A DNA stretch of 38,001 nt from Verrucomicrobiales bacterium (GTDB lineage Bacteria; Verrucomicrobiota; Verrucomicrobiia; Verrucomicrobiales; DEV007), in the NCBI GenBank assembly GCA_013911195.1, contig JACETS010000002.1:1-38001 (forward strand), in the 5' to 3' direction. The translations under genes were made by a program, and so were the position numbers. Below the pieces are notes generated by a model. It saw only the letters and a list, made by a program, of their open reading frames with translations, was not told the origin of the DNA and ran no database searches. Positions 8,445 through 17,391 of this stretch are shown piece after piece; within the stretch, counting starts at the first letter, position 1; the number at the start of each line of letters is the position of its first letter.

Positions 8445-9671
8445 TTGGGAAACATGAAAAGGCAAAAATCATTGATTATGCCCAAAGGCTTTAGAGCTTC
8501 AGGTGTTGCTTCTGGTATCAAAGATGGTAATAAGCTAGATTTAGGATTAATAATTTCAGATTACAACACGACTTGTGCTGCTGCTTTTACTACTAATCAA
8601 ATCAAAGCAGCTCCAGTCAGATTATCAAAAAAAAATCTTCGCCGATCTGATATAAGAGCAGCAATTGTAAATAGTGGAAACGCAAATGCATGCAACGGCA
8701 AAAAGGGTTACGAAGATGCAGTATTGATGACAGAGTCTATTGCTCAGGAATTAAATCTTAAACCATGGCAAGTATTTACATGTTCGACTGGTATTATTGG
8801 ATACCCTTTACCAATAGATAATATTTGTTCTGCTGTTCCTGATTTGGTTAGAAAATTGAAAACTAATGGTTGGAATCGATTTTCCGAATCCATTATGACC
8901 AGTGATAGTATAAATAAGGTCGCCTCCACTCAGATTTCTATTGGCAAAAAGAAAGTTACTATAACCGGTGCGGCAAAAGGATCTGGAATGATTGCTCCCA
9001 ATATGGCCACTATGCTTGCTTTTGTTGTTACTGACGTAGCTATCAATGAAAGCGACCTTAAAGCTATCACAAAAAGTGCTGTCGAAGATTCGTTTAATTC
9101 AATCAGCGTAGATGGAGACATGAGTACAAATGATACTGTTATGGTTATGGCTAACGGTGCGGCTGGAAATTCGCTACCAAAATCAAATTCGAATGATCTT
9201 AGAAAGTTTACTGAGGGATTGAGACAAGTGATGATAGATCTAGCAAAGAAATTGGTAAGGGACGGTGAGGGGGTTACTAAATTTGTAACTCTTGAAGTCA
9301 ATGGAGCTGTATCGGTTAAAGATGCGCGTAAGGTTTCTAAAGCCGTCTCAGATTCTTCGTTAGTTAAATGTTCATGGAATGGATCTGATCCTAATTGGGG
9401 GAGAATTATTGATGCTGTCGGTTATTCAGGAGCTAAAGTCGATGAACAAAAAGTTGATATATTTTTCGGAGAATATGCAGGCGCCTTAGGAGGAGAAGCG
9501 GCCATTACTCCTATCGGCAAACTTAAAAAAGAAGTTTCAAAAAAAGCTTTCACTGTTCGTATAAATCTTAACTTAGGAACAAGTTCACACCGCATGTTCA
9601 CTTCTGATCTATCAGAAGAATACGTGGCTTTTAATAGGCTTGAGTATGCTCTAAAAATTCAGGGACATTGA
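8445..9671 (+). CDS. argJ: Bifunctional glutamate N-acetyltransferase/amino-acid acetyltransferase (start TTG 8445 or ATG 8454)
   Basis: KGSGMIAPNMATMLAFVVTD self-cleavage motif, GDMSTNDTVMVMANG, WGRIIDAVGYSG, EEYVAFN. Confidence 0.96.
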   Translation: MGNMKRQKSLIMPKGFRASGVASGIKDGNKLDLGLIISDYNTTCAAAFTTNQIKAAPVRLSKKNLRRSDIRAAIVNSGNANACNGKKGYEDAVLMTESIAQELNLKPWQVFTCSTGIIGYPLPIDNICSAVPDLVRKLKTNGWNRFSESIMTSDSINKVASTQISIGKKKVTITGAAKGSGMIAPNMATMLAFVVTDVAINESDLKAITKSAVEDSFNSISVDGDMSTNDTVMVMANGAAGNSLPKSNSNDLRKFTEGLRQVMIDLAKKLVRDGEGVTKFVTLEVNGAVSVKDARKVSKAVSDSSLVKCSWNGSDPNWGRIIDAVGYSGAKVDEQKVDIFFGEYAGALGGEAAITPIGKLKKEVSKKAFTVRINLNLGTSSHRMFTSDLSEEYVAFNRLEYALKIQGH

Positions 9672-9735
9672 TTCTCTGGATTTGTCGAGTAGATTGTCTC
9701 TTCCACGAAGCATCAGGGTTTTTGGTATTATTAAT

Positions 9736-10632
9736 ATGACAGTTCACAAAGAGTTCTTAAAAGAGCATATCAATAAGGCAGGTATTCTTGTTGAGGCTCT
9801 TCCATATATTCAAGACTTCAGAGGAAAATGTATTCTTGTGAAAGTTGGAGGATCAGCTATGGAGGATGCAGAGCTTTTAGACGCTCTATTGAGAGATGTT
9901 GTTTTGCTGGAGGCAGTCGGTATTAATCCAGTCATTGTTCACGGTGGAGGAAAAGCCATATCTAATGCGATGGCAAATTCTGGAATCAAGCCACGATTTG
10001 TTTCTGGTCAGAGATACACTGATCCAGAAACAATGTCGATTGTCGAGGACACCCTTGTTAATGAGGTTAATCCGAATTTAGTTAGTCTAGTTCATTCCCA
10101 TGGAGGCAAAGCAAAAGGAATTCACGGCGCAGAGGTTTTTGTTTCAAAGAGAATGAAGGCTAATTGTATCGATTCTGAGGATGATGACCTTGGATTAGTA
10201 GGGGAAGTTATTCGATGCCAAACGGCAGAAGTGAAACATTTAACTGATCAGGAAATTATACCAATCGTTTCTCCTGTATCGATGGAGGAAAATTCTGATT
10301 CAGTTTTAAATACGAATGCTGACATCGCGGCAAGTTCATTGGCTGCAGAGATGAACGTTGCTAAGTTAGTGTACATTAGTGATGTTTTAGGCGTCCTTAG
10401 AGATCCTGATGATGATTCGACGTTAATTAATACAATTAAATGTTCAGAGGTTAAAGGCCTCTCAGATGTAGGTATAATATCTGGTGGAATGCTACCAAAA
10501 TTAAATTCGGCAATTCAAGCGATTGAGTCAGGAGTCGGTAAGGTGCATATGATTGATGGCCGAATCCCTCATTCATTACTTCTAGAAATTTTTACGAACA
10601 CGGGTATAGGTACGGAAATTGTGCCATCATGA
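9736..10632 (+). CDS. argB: Acetylglutamate kinase (ORF extends to 9682; start likely ATG 9736)
   Basis: FRGKCILVKVGGSAMED, NPVIVHGGGKAIS, NTNADIAASSLAAEMNVAKLVYISDV, GGMLPKLNSAI. Confidence 0.95.
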   Translation: MTVHKEFLKEHINKAGILVEALPYIQDFRGKCILVKVGGSAMEDAELLDALLRDVVLLEAVGINPVIVHGGGKAISNAMANSGIKPRFVSGQRYTDPETMSIVEDTLVNEVNPNLVSLVHSHGGKAKGIHGAEVFVSKRMKANCIDSEDDDLGLVGEVIRCQTAEVKHLTDQEIIPIVSPVSMEENSDSVLNTNADIAASSLAAEMNVAKLVYISDVLGVLRDPDDDSTLINTIKCSEVKGLSDVGIISGGMLPKLNSAIQAIESGVGKVHMIDGRIPHSLLLEIFTNTGIGTEIVPS

Positions 10633-11906
10633 CTAATAGCGAAGAAATAACTATTAATTTATATAATAAATATATAGTCCCTAATTATGGCAGGTTTCCA
10701 ATTATGCCTGTTAAGGGGGACGGATCTTTTTTATATGACGAGGATGGGACTAGGTATCTTGATTTTACTGGAGGAATAGCAGTTAATTCTTTAGGGCATT
10801 CTAATAAAATAATGCTCGAGGCTTTGGCTGAACAATCTTCCCAACTAATTCATTGCTCTAATTTGTATCAACCAAGGATACAGGGAGAATTAGCAAAAGT
10901 TATAGTTGAAGAGATTGTTGGTTTCGATGGTAAATGTTTTTTTTGTAATAGTGGAGCAGAGGCCAATGAGGCACTTATAAAAGTTGCCAGAAGATTTGGT
11001 GAGATTAACCCAAGTTCTTCAGGAGTTGCGAGAAAAGAGATTATATCATTCAATGGATCATTTCATGGAAGAACAACAGGAGGTATGGCTGCCACTGGGC
11101 AAAAAAAAATACGCTCAGGATTTGGTCCCTTAATGGAAGGATTTAAGCATGTTGATTTTAATGATATTACTGGCTTAGAAAATGCAGTCAGTGATAATAC
11201 AGCAGCAATTTTAGTTGAACCCGTTCAGGGAGAGGGTGGTATTAATGTATCGAATAGTGATTTTTTATTAAGGTGCCAGTCAATATGTAATGAGAAGAAT
11301 ATACTTCTTCTATTTGACGAGGTACAATGTGGAATAGGTAGATGTGGTACTCTTAATGGTTGGCAATCAATTGATGGAGCTGATAAAATAGTTCCTGATG
11401 CTATTTCATGGGCGAAAGGTATGGGTGGTGGTTTTCCTATAGGAGCTATATGGCTTAAAGCTAGAAACACTGGTGATGGAGAATTAAGTGATCTTCTCGG
11501 TCCTGGATCTCATGGTTCAACTTTTGGAGGTTCGCCGTTAGCATCTGCTGTCAGTTGTGCGGTTTTAAGAACAATCATTGATGATAATTTATCGGCATAT
11601 GCTAAAGAATTATACAAATTCATTATAAATACTTTTAATGATAAAAAAATATCATTAATCAAAGAAATAAGAGGCAGAGGGCTGATGATTGGATTTGTAA
11701 TTGATCATGAAAAATTTAATTTAATTAAAAATACTGATCAAAATTCCTCAATTTATATGGTAAATGAGTTAGCAAAAAATGGACTGCTTACAGTTCCTGC
11801 TGGGCCAGATGTTATTAGATGGCTTCCTCCCTTGAATGTTAAAAAGAGTGAAGTAAAAGAGGCAATTCAGATTATGATATCAACTCTTGATAAGGAGGCA
11901 AAATGA
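10629..11906 (+). CDS. argD: Acetylornithine aminotransferase
   Basis: FCNSGAEANEALIKVAR, SFHGRTTGGMAATGQ, LLLFDEVQCGIGRCG, DAISWAKGMGGGFPIGA; ATGA overlap with argB. Confidence 0.95.
   Translation: MTNSEEITINLYNKYIVPNYGRFPIMPVKGDGSFLYDEDGTRYLDFTGGIAVNSLGHSNKIMLEALAEQSSQLIHCSNLYQPRIQGELAKVIVEEIVGFDGKCFFCNSGAEANEALIKVARRFGEINPSSSGVARKEIISFNGSFHGRTTGGMAATGQKKIRSGFGPLMEGFKHVDFNDITGLENAVSDNTAAILVEPVQGEGGINVSNSDFLLRCQSICNEKNILLLFDEVQCGIGRCGTLNGWQSIDGADKIVPDAISWAKGMGGGFPIGAIWLKARNTGDGELSDLLGPGSHGSTFGGSPLASAVSCAVLRTIIDDNLSAYAKELYKFIINTFNDKKISLIKEIRGRGLMIGFVIDHEKFNLIKNTDQNSSIYMVNELAKNGLLTVPAGPDVIRWLPPLNVKKSEVKEAIQIMISTLDKEAK
11892..11898 (+). promoter_or_regulatory. argF: Shine-Dalgarno sequence AAGGAGG for argF
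   Basis: Perfect AAGGAGG ending 4 nt before the ATG at 11903. Confidence 0.85.
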
Positions 11907-12817
11907 AAAATTTTCTATCTATTAAATCTTGCTCAAAGGAGTACATTGAGTCTTTAATTTCTTCTGCTGAAGAACTTAAAGTTGCTAGAACTGTAGGTGA
12001 TTTTGGAGAACAACCATTAAAAAATCAGTGTTGGGGTATTATTTTCAGCAAAGCGTCAACACGGACTAGGTTGAGTTTTGAAGTTGGTATTAGGGAACTG
12101 GGAGGTTCAGCATTATTTTTATCGCCAAAAGATCTTCAACTTGGTCGAGGTGAACCAATAAAAGATACCGCGAGAGTAATGGGTAGAATGTTGCATGGAG
12201 CGATTATAAGAAATGATTCCCAAGTGGAAGTCGAAAGCTTTGCAAATTATTCCAAGCTTCCTACAATTAATGCGCTAACAGATGTCGAGCATCCTTGTCA
12301 AATTATCGCTGACCTATTAACTATAAAAGAAATTAATGGAACTTGGGAAGATAAGAAAATTGTTTTCCTTGGAGATGTTAATTGCAATGTTGCACACTCC
12401 TGGGTATGGGCTGCTGAAAAACTTGGTTTTGAACTTATTCTGTCGGGTCCAAGTAGTATTTGTTCACCGTTGGAGTACTTAAATAAAATTGAAGGTGTTA
12501 AAACGAGATATGTTGAAAATCCATATGATGCTGTGGAGAACGCTGATGTGGTTTACACAGACGTATGGGTTAGTATGGGAATGGAGGATCTAGAGGGTGA
12601 GAGGAATGGGCAATTTAATGATTACCAAATCAATAACAAGCTACTTTCAGCTGCGGCTTCTGAAGTAATGGTAATGCATTGCCTTCCCGCCTATAGAGAA
12701 AAAGAGATAACGGATGAAGTGTTTGAAAAAAATGCGGATACCATATTTTGTCAGGCCGAAAACAGGCTGCACGCACAAAAATCCATTATGAAGAGTTTAG
12801 TTAATGATCTAGACTAA
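11903..12817 (+). CDS. argF: Ornithine carbamoyltransferase
   Basis: SKASTRTRLSFEVGIRELGGSALFLSPKDLQLGRGEPIKDTARVMGRM, HPCQIIADLLTI, VMHCLPAYREKEITDEVFE; ATGA overlap with argD. Confidence 0.96.
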   Translation: MKNFLSIKSCSKEYIESLISSAEELKVARTVGDFGEQPLKNQCWGIIFSKASTRTRLSFEVGIRELGGSALFLSPKDLQLGRGEPIKDTARVMGRMLHGAIIRNDSQVEVESFANYSKLPTINALTDVEHPCQIIADLLTIKEINGTWEDKKIVFLGDVNCNVAHSWVWAAEKLGFELILSGPSSICSPLEYLNKIEGVKTRYVENPYDAVENADVVYTDVWVSMGMEDLEGERNGQFNDYQINNKLLSAAASEVMVMHCLPAYREKEITDEVFEKNADTIFCQAENRLHAQKSIMKSLVNDLD

Positions 12818-14201
12818 GATAATTCATTTCTTCTAGATAGGTTAATACATCATTACAACAATCATCAATTTTTCTTCCCTCCGTATTAATAACTATTTCG
12901 GCATTAGTGGGAATTTCATAAGGATCTGAAACTCCGGTAAATTCTTTGATGGTTCCTTTTCTAGCTTTAGCATACAAACCTTTTCGGTCTCGCCTCTCAC
13001 ATTCCTCTAGTGAGGTGCTTATATGGACAAGAATGAAAATAGAGTTTTTTTCGATACTATTACGAATTTCTGTTCTTATGCTTTCATACGGTGCAATAGG
13101 TGCGCATATGACAATACCTCCGTGGTTGCAAATTTCTTTTGCTACATAAGAAATCCTTCTAAGATTCATCAATCGGTCTTCTTTTGAAAAGCCTAGCCCG
13201 TAACACAAATTTTTTCTAAGAATGTCACCATCAAGAAGAGTTACTCGTCTTTTAGACTTATTGAGTAATGTAGATTGAACTCGTTTAGCAATAGTTGATT
13301 TTCCAGATCCAGAGAGCCCTGTAAAAAAAAGAGTAATACCTTTTTTGAATTTTGGAGGATCTATATGATTCAATTCATTAAGCACTTCTTCATAGGAGTC
13401 GTCTCTAGAGCCTGGGGGAATTTTTATTATCTCAACTCCACTACCAAATTCAGGAATCTTTTGCTCAAAATTAGTTAGAAGGGTGTTTATTCCCCAATTT
13501 TTTGCAATCAGTATTTGGTTTAATATGACTCTAGAATCTGTTGAATGGTTTTCTGGGATTATTGATATTTGATAGCTTTCTTTAGGTAAGTTTGATAAAG
13601 CTGCAAAAATACATCTTAATTTTGCATGACATTCATAGGATTCATTAAAGATGACTTGAATTAAAATTTTCTTTTTAGTCTCTTTGAAATGATTTTTTAA
13701 GTGATTAATTTCGCTTTTATGTAACAAATTATTACATAAAAACATTGTCTCAAATTCTAATGAATCAGGATGCTGATAAAGTCGCATTGCCTCTTTGCCT
13801 GAACGATACGGAAGTTCAATTCCAATCACTTCACCTCCAAAATAATATCTGCCTTCATTAGAGAAAATGCTACTAACGAAAATAAATGCAATTAACACTC
13901 CCTCTGGATCAAGAAGAGAAACTGTTTCGCCTATTTCAATTTCTTCAAATAGATTTTTATTAACTTGAAGAGAAAGTAATTTTGACCATGGAGAACCATC
14001 CTCTAAGCAAAAGTTTTCAAGAACAGATAGATAGTCTTTTTCACTAAGGTATCCATTAAGAGGTTGATAATTCCCATATAATAATAACTCTAAATCATTT
14101 AATTGATCTTGATTTAGATCATGTGCCTTGCATCCTTGATTTGCAGCTACAAGTTTTTTTGCCGTTTGATCATCAGCAATGAGATTTGGAGGCATTTTCA
14201 A
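12801..14201 (-). CDS. cysC: Fusion of N-terminal ATP-sulfurylase-like domain (apparently degenerate) and C-terminal adenylylsulfate (APS) kinase
   Basis: C-terminal half: GITLFFTGLSGSGKSTIAKRV, LLDGDILRKNLCYGLGFSKEDRLMNLRRISYVAK, GLYAKARKGTIKEFTGVSDPYEIPTNAEIVINT. N-terminal half: LNDLELLLYGNYQPLNGYLSEKDYLSVLENFCLEDGSPW is sulfurylase-like. Confidence 0.88.
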   Translation of the reverse strand: MKMPPNLIADDQTAKKLVAANQGCKAHDLNQDQLNDLELLLYGNYQPLNGYLSEKDYLSVLENFCLEDGSPWSKLLSLQVNKNLFEEIEIGETVSLLDPEGVLIAFIFVSSIFSNEGRYYFGGEVIGIELPYRSGKEAMRLYQHPDSLEFETMFLCNNLLHKSEINHLKNHFKETKKKILIQVIFNESYECHAKLRCIFAALSNLPKESYQISIIPENHSTDSRVILNQILIAKNWGINTLLTNFEQKIPEFGSGVEIIKIPPGSRDDSYEEVLNELNHIDPPKFKKGITLFFTGLSGSGKSTIAKRVQSTLLNKSKRRVTLLDGDILRKNLCYGLGFSKEDRLMNLRRISYVAKEICNHGGIVICAPIAPYESIRTEIRNSIEKNSIFILVHISTSLEECERRDRKGLYAKARKGTIKEFTGVSDPYEIPTNAEIVINTEGRKIDDCCNDVLTYLEEMNYLSLDH

Positions 14202-14248
14202 AAGAGGTTTTGTGAGAAGTAATTAATTCAGGCTCAAAAAAATATTAA

Positions 14249-15604
14249 TCAATCGATCTTTTCTTTTGCTTTATCTGCAGTTTCTTTTGCTCCTGGGTTT
14301 TTGGGCGTTGCTAATTCAATTTTCCCATCTCCAAATGCTATTACAGCCCCTTCTCTAAGCAACCAATTCAGATCTTGTAAAACTTTTAGCTGATTTTCAT
14401 TTAGTTCTTCTATTTCCGAATCACTTTTTGATGAATCTTGATCGGTTTTTGAGTCAGTGTTTTCGCTTGATGGAGCAAGTTCATCAAGTAGTTCTTTGCT
14501 GGTCACTCTTTTTCGATCACGAATAAAAGTAACAATGGCTTTGATTGGCTCAGACAGGGTGTCGTCATCTGAAAGAGGCTTAGGCCGTGAAATGCAGGCA
14601 AAAATTTTCTTACCTCTTTTAAAGAATTTCAATCCTTCATTACCCAATATTGTACATATAGGGTTAACTAAACTGGCAGGGTGTTTTTTCGCATGTATAG
14701 AAGTATTCTTAACCAATGCTAGTAAACCAGAGGAGAGCATTTTTCCTTCGATGTTACCGGGAACTGTGAATTTAATACCAGCCTCGACCAACTCCTCAGC
14801 GTAATTATTTAAGAAGTGATTTTCAGCTTCTTCTCGGCCCTTTAAAACTATTTCCTCATCATCAGTTTTGTTTTTAATAGAATATTGATCCTGTACACTT
14901 TGAGCTTTTTTCCATTTCTCTACTAACTCTTCACTGGATTCAATTTTTATCTTATTTTTGAAAGTTTCTAATTCAATATTTGGAAATTTATTTTTGTGAA
15001 GACTGATTATTTCTTTTTGATATGAGTGGTGATTAGGAGGTCCAATTAAGGTACCGCTTATTCCGCAGATTCCAATTGAATGATAATTACCTTTAGGGGC
15101 CTCTATTTCGACACTTTCTTTATTGTAGTAATTAAGCAAAGTATTTTCATCCAAAAGGCTATTCAGAGCCTCGTTTTTACTTAACCACAATGAGTTGTTA
15201 GAGGTACCAAAAAATAAATTGTTCTCTTTTTCACTCTCACACTTGAATGATATTTCATATCGCTCTCTTTGCGATAAGATCAGTTTTGCTATTTCAAATA
15301 CTGAATATGATCTTGCTGTTTTTTTAATTTGATCAGCAATTTGTTTAAGGCTCGATGCGCAGGGAAGAATTTCTGCTTTAATTCCCTCTGGAGGAACAAT
15401 TCTTTCTGTTCTTTCTTGATGATTCCTATTGCGGTTAAAATTTTTATTTTTTCCCTTAGACCATTTTTTTCTTTTTACCTCTTTTTTGTCATTCTTATTT
15501 CGAAATCTTTCTTCCTTAGGGAAGTTTTGTTTTTTCGGATTTTCTTTTAACCAATCGGGAACTAATTGGAAATTAGAAAGATCAAGGGGACTTTGGTCGC
15601 TCAT
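14249..15604 (-). CDS. Uncharacterised protein with basic, low-complexity N-terminus
   Basis: 451-aa ORF with N-terminal K/R/N-rich stretch (NKNDKKEVKRKKWSKGKNKNFNRNRNHQERTER) followed by a non-repetitive, fold-like region; no family recognised. Confidence 0.8.
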   Translation of the reverse strand: MSDQSPLDLSNFQLVPDWLKENPKKQNFPKEERFRNKNDKKEVKRKKWSKGKNKNFNRNRNHQERTERIVPPEGIKAEILPCASSLKQIADQIKKTARSYSVFEIAKLILSQRERYEISFKCESEKENNLFFGTSNNSLWLSKNEALNSLLDENTLLNYYNKESVEIEAPKGNYHSIGICGISGTLIGPPNHHSYQKEIISLHKNKFPNIELETFKNKIKIESSEELVEKWKKAQSVQDQYSIKNKTDDEEIVLKGREEAENHFLNNYAEELVEAGIKFTVPGNIEGKMLSSGLLALVKNTSIHAKKHPASLVNPICTILGNEGLKFFKRGKKIFACISRPKPLSDDDTLSEPIKAIVTFIRDRKRVTSKELLDELAPSSENTDSKTDQDSSKSDSEIEELNENQLKVLQDLNWLLREGAVIAFGDGKIELATPKNPGAKETADKAKEKID

Positions 15605-15702
15605 TTGGTTGAGTAATGAATCTTATAATAAGGCAGGGCCTCATTGAAAATAAAATTACATGATAATTAAATCTTAAAAAGTGTTTAAAAGCAAACACAG
15701 AC

Positions 15703-16701
15703 TTAATAGTCAGTTTCAGGCCTCAAGTCTCGAGATAGAAGATCTTGTAGGGCTTTGTCGGGTCTCTTTCCGTTTTCAATCATTTCATATGCTTGATCGA
15801 TAATGGGTGTGTTTACTTGATGTTTTTTTGTCGATTCATAAAATGAAATGGTATTGGGTACTCCTTCTGCAACCATATTCATTGAACTCATAATTTCATT
15901 TATTGATTTTCCTTCTCCAATTAACCTTCCAACTTTGTTATTTCTACTATATGCACTGTAGCAGGTCACAATTAGGTCACCTACACCAGACAAGCCTTGA
16001 AAGGTTTCAGATTTGCCTCCCAATGCGGTGCCTAGTCTAATCATTTCAGCCAAGCCTCGAGTCACTAGAGCAGATTTCGCATTATCACCCAATCCGAGTC
16101 CATCTGAAATTCCCGCACAAATTGCATAAATATTTTTTACCGCTCCGCCTAATTCTATTCCTGCAACATCATCACTCGTGTAGGTTCTAAACCAAGGTAA
16201 TGAAAATATGGACTGAATTTCTTTTGCAATTTTTGTATTTTTACATCCAATAACTGCAGCAGTGGCCAGTTTTTTGCCAACTTCCTCAGCATGATTAGGG
16301 CCACTCAAAACCGCTGCAATGTTGTTCGGAAGGTTATCTTCAATAATTTCTGTCATTCTTAGGCCAGTACTTCGTTCGATTCCTTTCGTGCAAGAAAGAA
16401 TAACAGAATCTTTTCTTAAACCTATGGATGAAATGTCTTCAGCAAAATGACGTATGCCTGTTGAAGGTATGACGCATGCGAGGATATCAGATTTTGATGC
16501 AGTCTTTAGATCGTCTGTCAGTTTAATTGTATTTGGAATGCTGACTCCTGGAAGATATCTTTTATTTTCTTTCAGATTCTCAATTTCCTCTAAGTGATTG
16601 GAATTTCTAGACCATAGAAAAACTTCTAAACCCCGCTCAGCTGCTACGGTTGCAATTGCCGTACCCCAACTTCCCGCTCCTAAAATGGATATGCTTTTCA
16701 T
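15703..16701 (-). CDS. gpsA: Glycerol-3-phosphate dehydrogenase [NAD(P)+]
   Basis: SILGAGSWGTAIATVAAERG, VLSGPNHAEEV, GIELGGAVKNIYAICAGISDGLGLGDNAKSALVTRGLAEM, FQGLSGVGDLIVTC. Confidence 0.96.
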   Translation of the reverse strand: MKSISILGAGSWGTAIATVAAERGLEVFLWSRNSNHLEEIENLKENKRYLPGVSIPNTIKLTDDLKTASKSDILACVIPSTGIRHFAEDISSIGLRKDSVILSCTKGIERSTGLRMTEIIEDNLPNNIAAVLSGPNHAEEVGKKLATAAVIGCKNTKIAKEIQSIFSLPWFRTYTSDDVAGIELGGAVKNIYAICAGISDGLGLGDNAKSALVTRGLAEMIRLGTALGGKSETFQGLSGVGDLIVTCYSAYSRNNKVGRLIGEGKSINEIMSSMNMVAEGVPNTISFYESTKKHQVNTPIIDQAYEMIENGKRPDKALQDLLSRDLRPETDY

Positions 16702-16709
16702 GAAAATTT

Positions 16710-17390
16710 TTATTTCACCTTTCTTCGGAATTTGTCTTCTTCGCCTTTAATTATTCTTTGGATATTTGATTTATGTCTCCACAATGCCATCAGCCCTGCA
16801 AGAACTCCAAATAATAATACTGGCAATGATGAATTAATGTCTGGAAAAATATAATTATGATCGAGGAGATAAGTAAGGATAGGTAGGGATAAGGCTGCCA
16901 AAATTGAAGCAAGTGCTACATAACGAGAAGTAAAAAATACAACGATCCATATTATAAAACTTCCGATTAAAACTTCGGGAAGAAATGGGATCAAGGCGCC
17001 TGCAGAAGTTGCAATTCCTTTTCCTCCTTTGAAACCAAGCCAAAAAGTATAATTATGTCCAATGATAGTTGAGATAGCTAAAGTGACATAAACAAACCCC
17101 TCGAGAGCTTCTTTATCATTCACCACAGCTGGATCTATTGGTATTTTCTCAAGAATAACAGAACTTCCAATGAGGACAGGCAATAAACCCTTGGCAATAT
17201 CTAAAATCAAAACCAAGACACCATATCTTGGACCTAAGTTTCTAAATACATTAGTCGCTCCAATATTACCACTTCCATGATCACGAATATCAATGCCTTT
17301 AAGTTTAGCAATCCAAAAACCAAATGGAAAGGATCCAATTAAATAGGCAGCTAATAGGGATATGATAAAAACTGTGTAAGGAAAATCCAA
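16710..17390 (-). CDS. plsY: Acyl-phosphate glycerol-3-phosphate acyltransferase
   Basis: AYLIGSFPFGFWIAKLKGIDIRDHGSGNIGATNVFRNLG, GHNYTFWLGFKGGKGIATSAGAL. Confidence 0.95.
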   Translation of the reverse strand: MDFPYTVFIISLLAAYLIGSFPFGFWIAKLKGIDIRDHGSGNIGATNVFRNLGPRYGVLVLILDIAKGLLPVLIGSSVILEKIPIDPAVVNDKEALEGFVYVTLAISTIIGHNYTFWLGFKGGKGIATSAGALIPFLPEVLIGSFIIWIVVFFTSRYVALASILAALSLPILTYLLDHNYIFPDINSSLPVLLFGVLAGLMALWRHKSNIQRIIKGEEDKFRRKVK

Positions 17391-17391
17391 A

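Noticed and set aside
8930-9301. 123-aa minus-strand ORF
   Set aside because: Antisense to the conserved argJ core; no independent support.
12801-12817. 17-bp convergent overlap of argF and the sulfurylase/APS-kinase gene, and the 8-bp overlap at 3674-3681
   Set aside because: Short tail-to-tail overlaps are common in compact genomes; not evidence of regulation by themselves.
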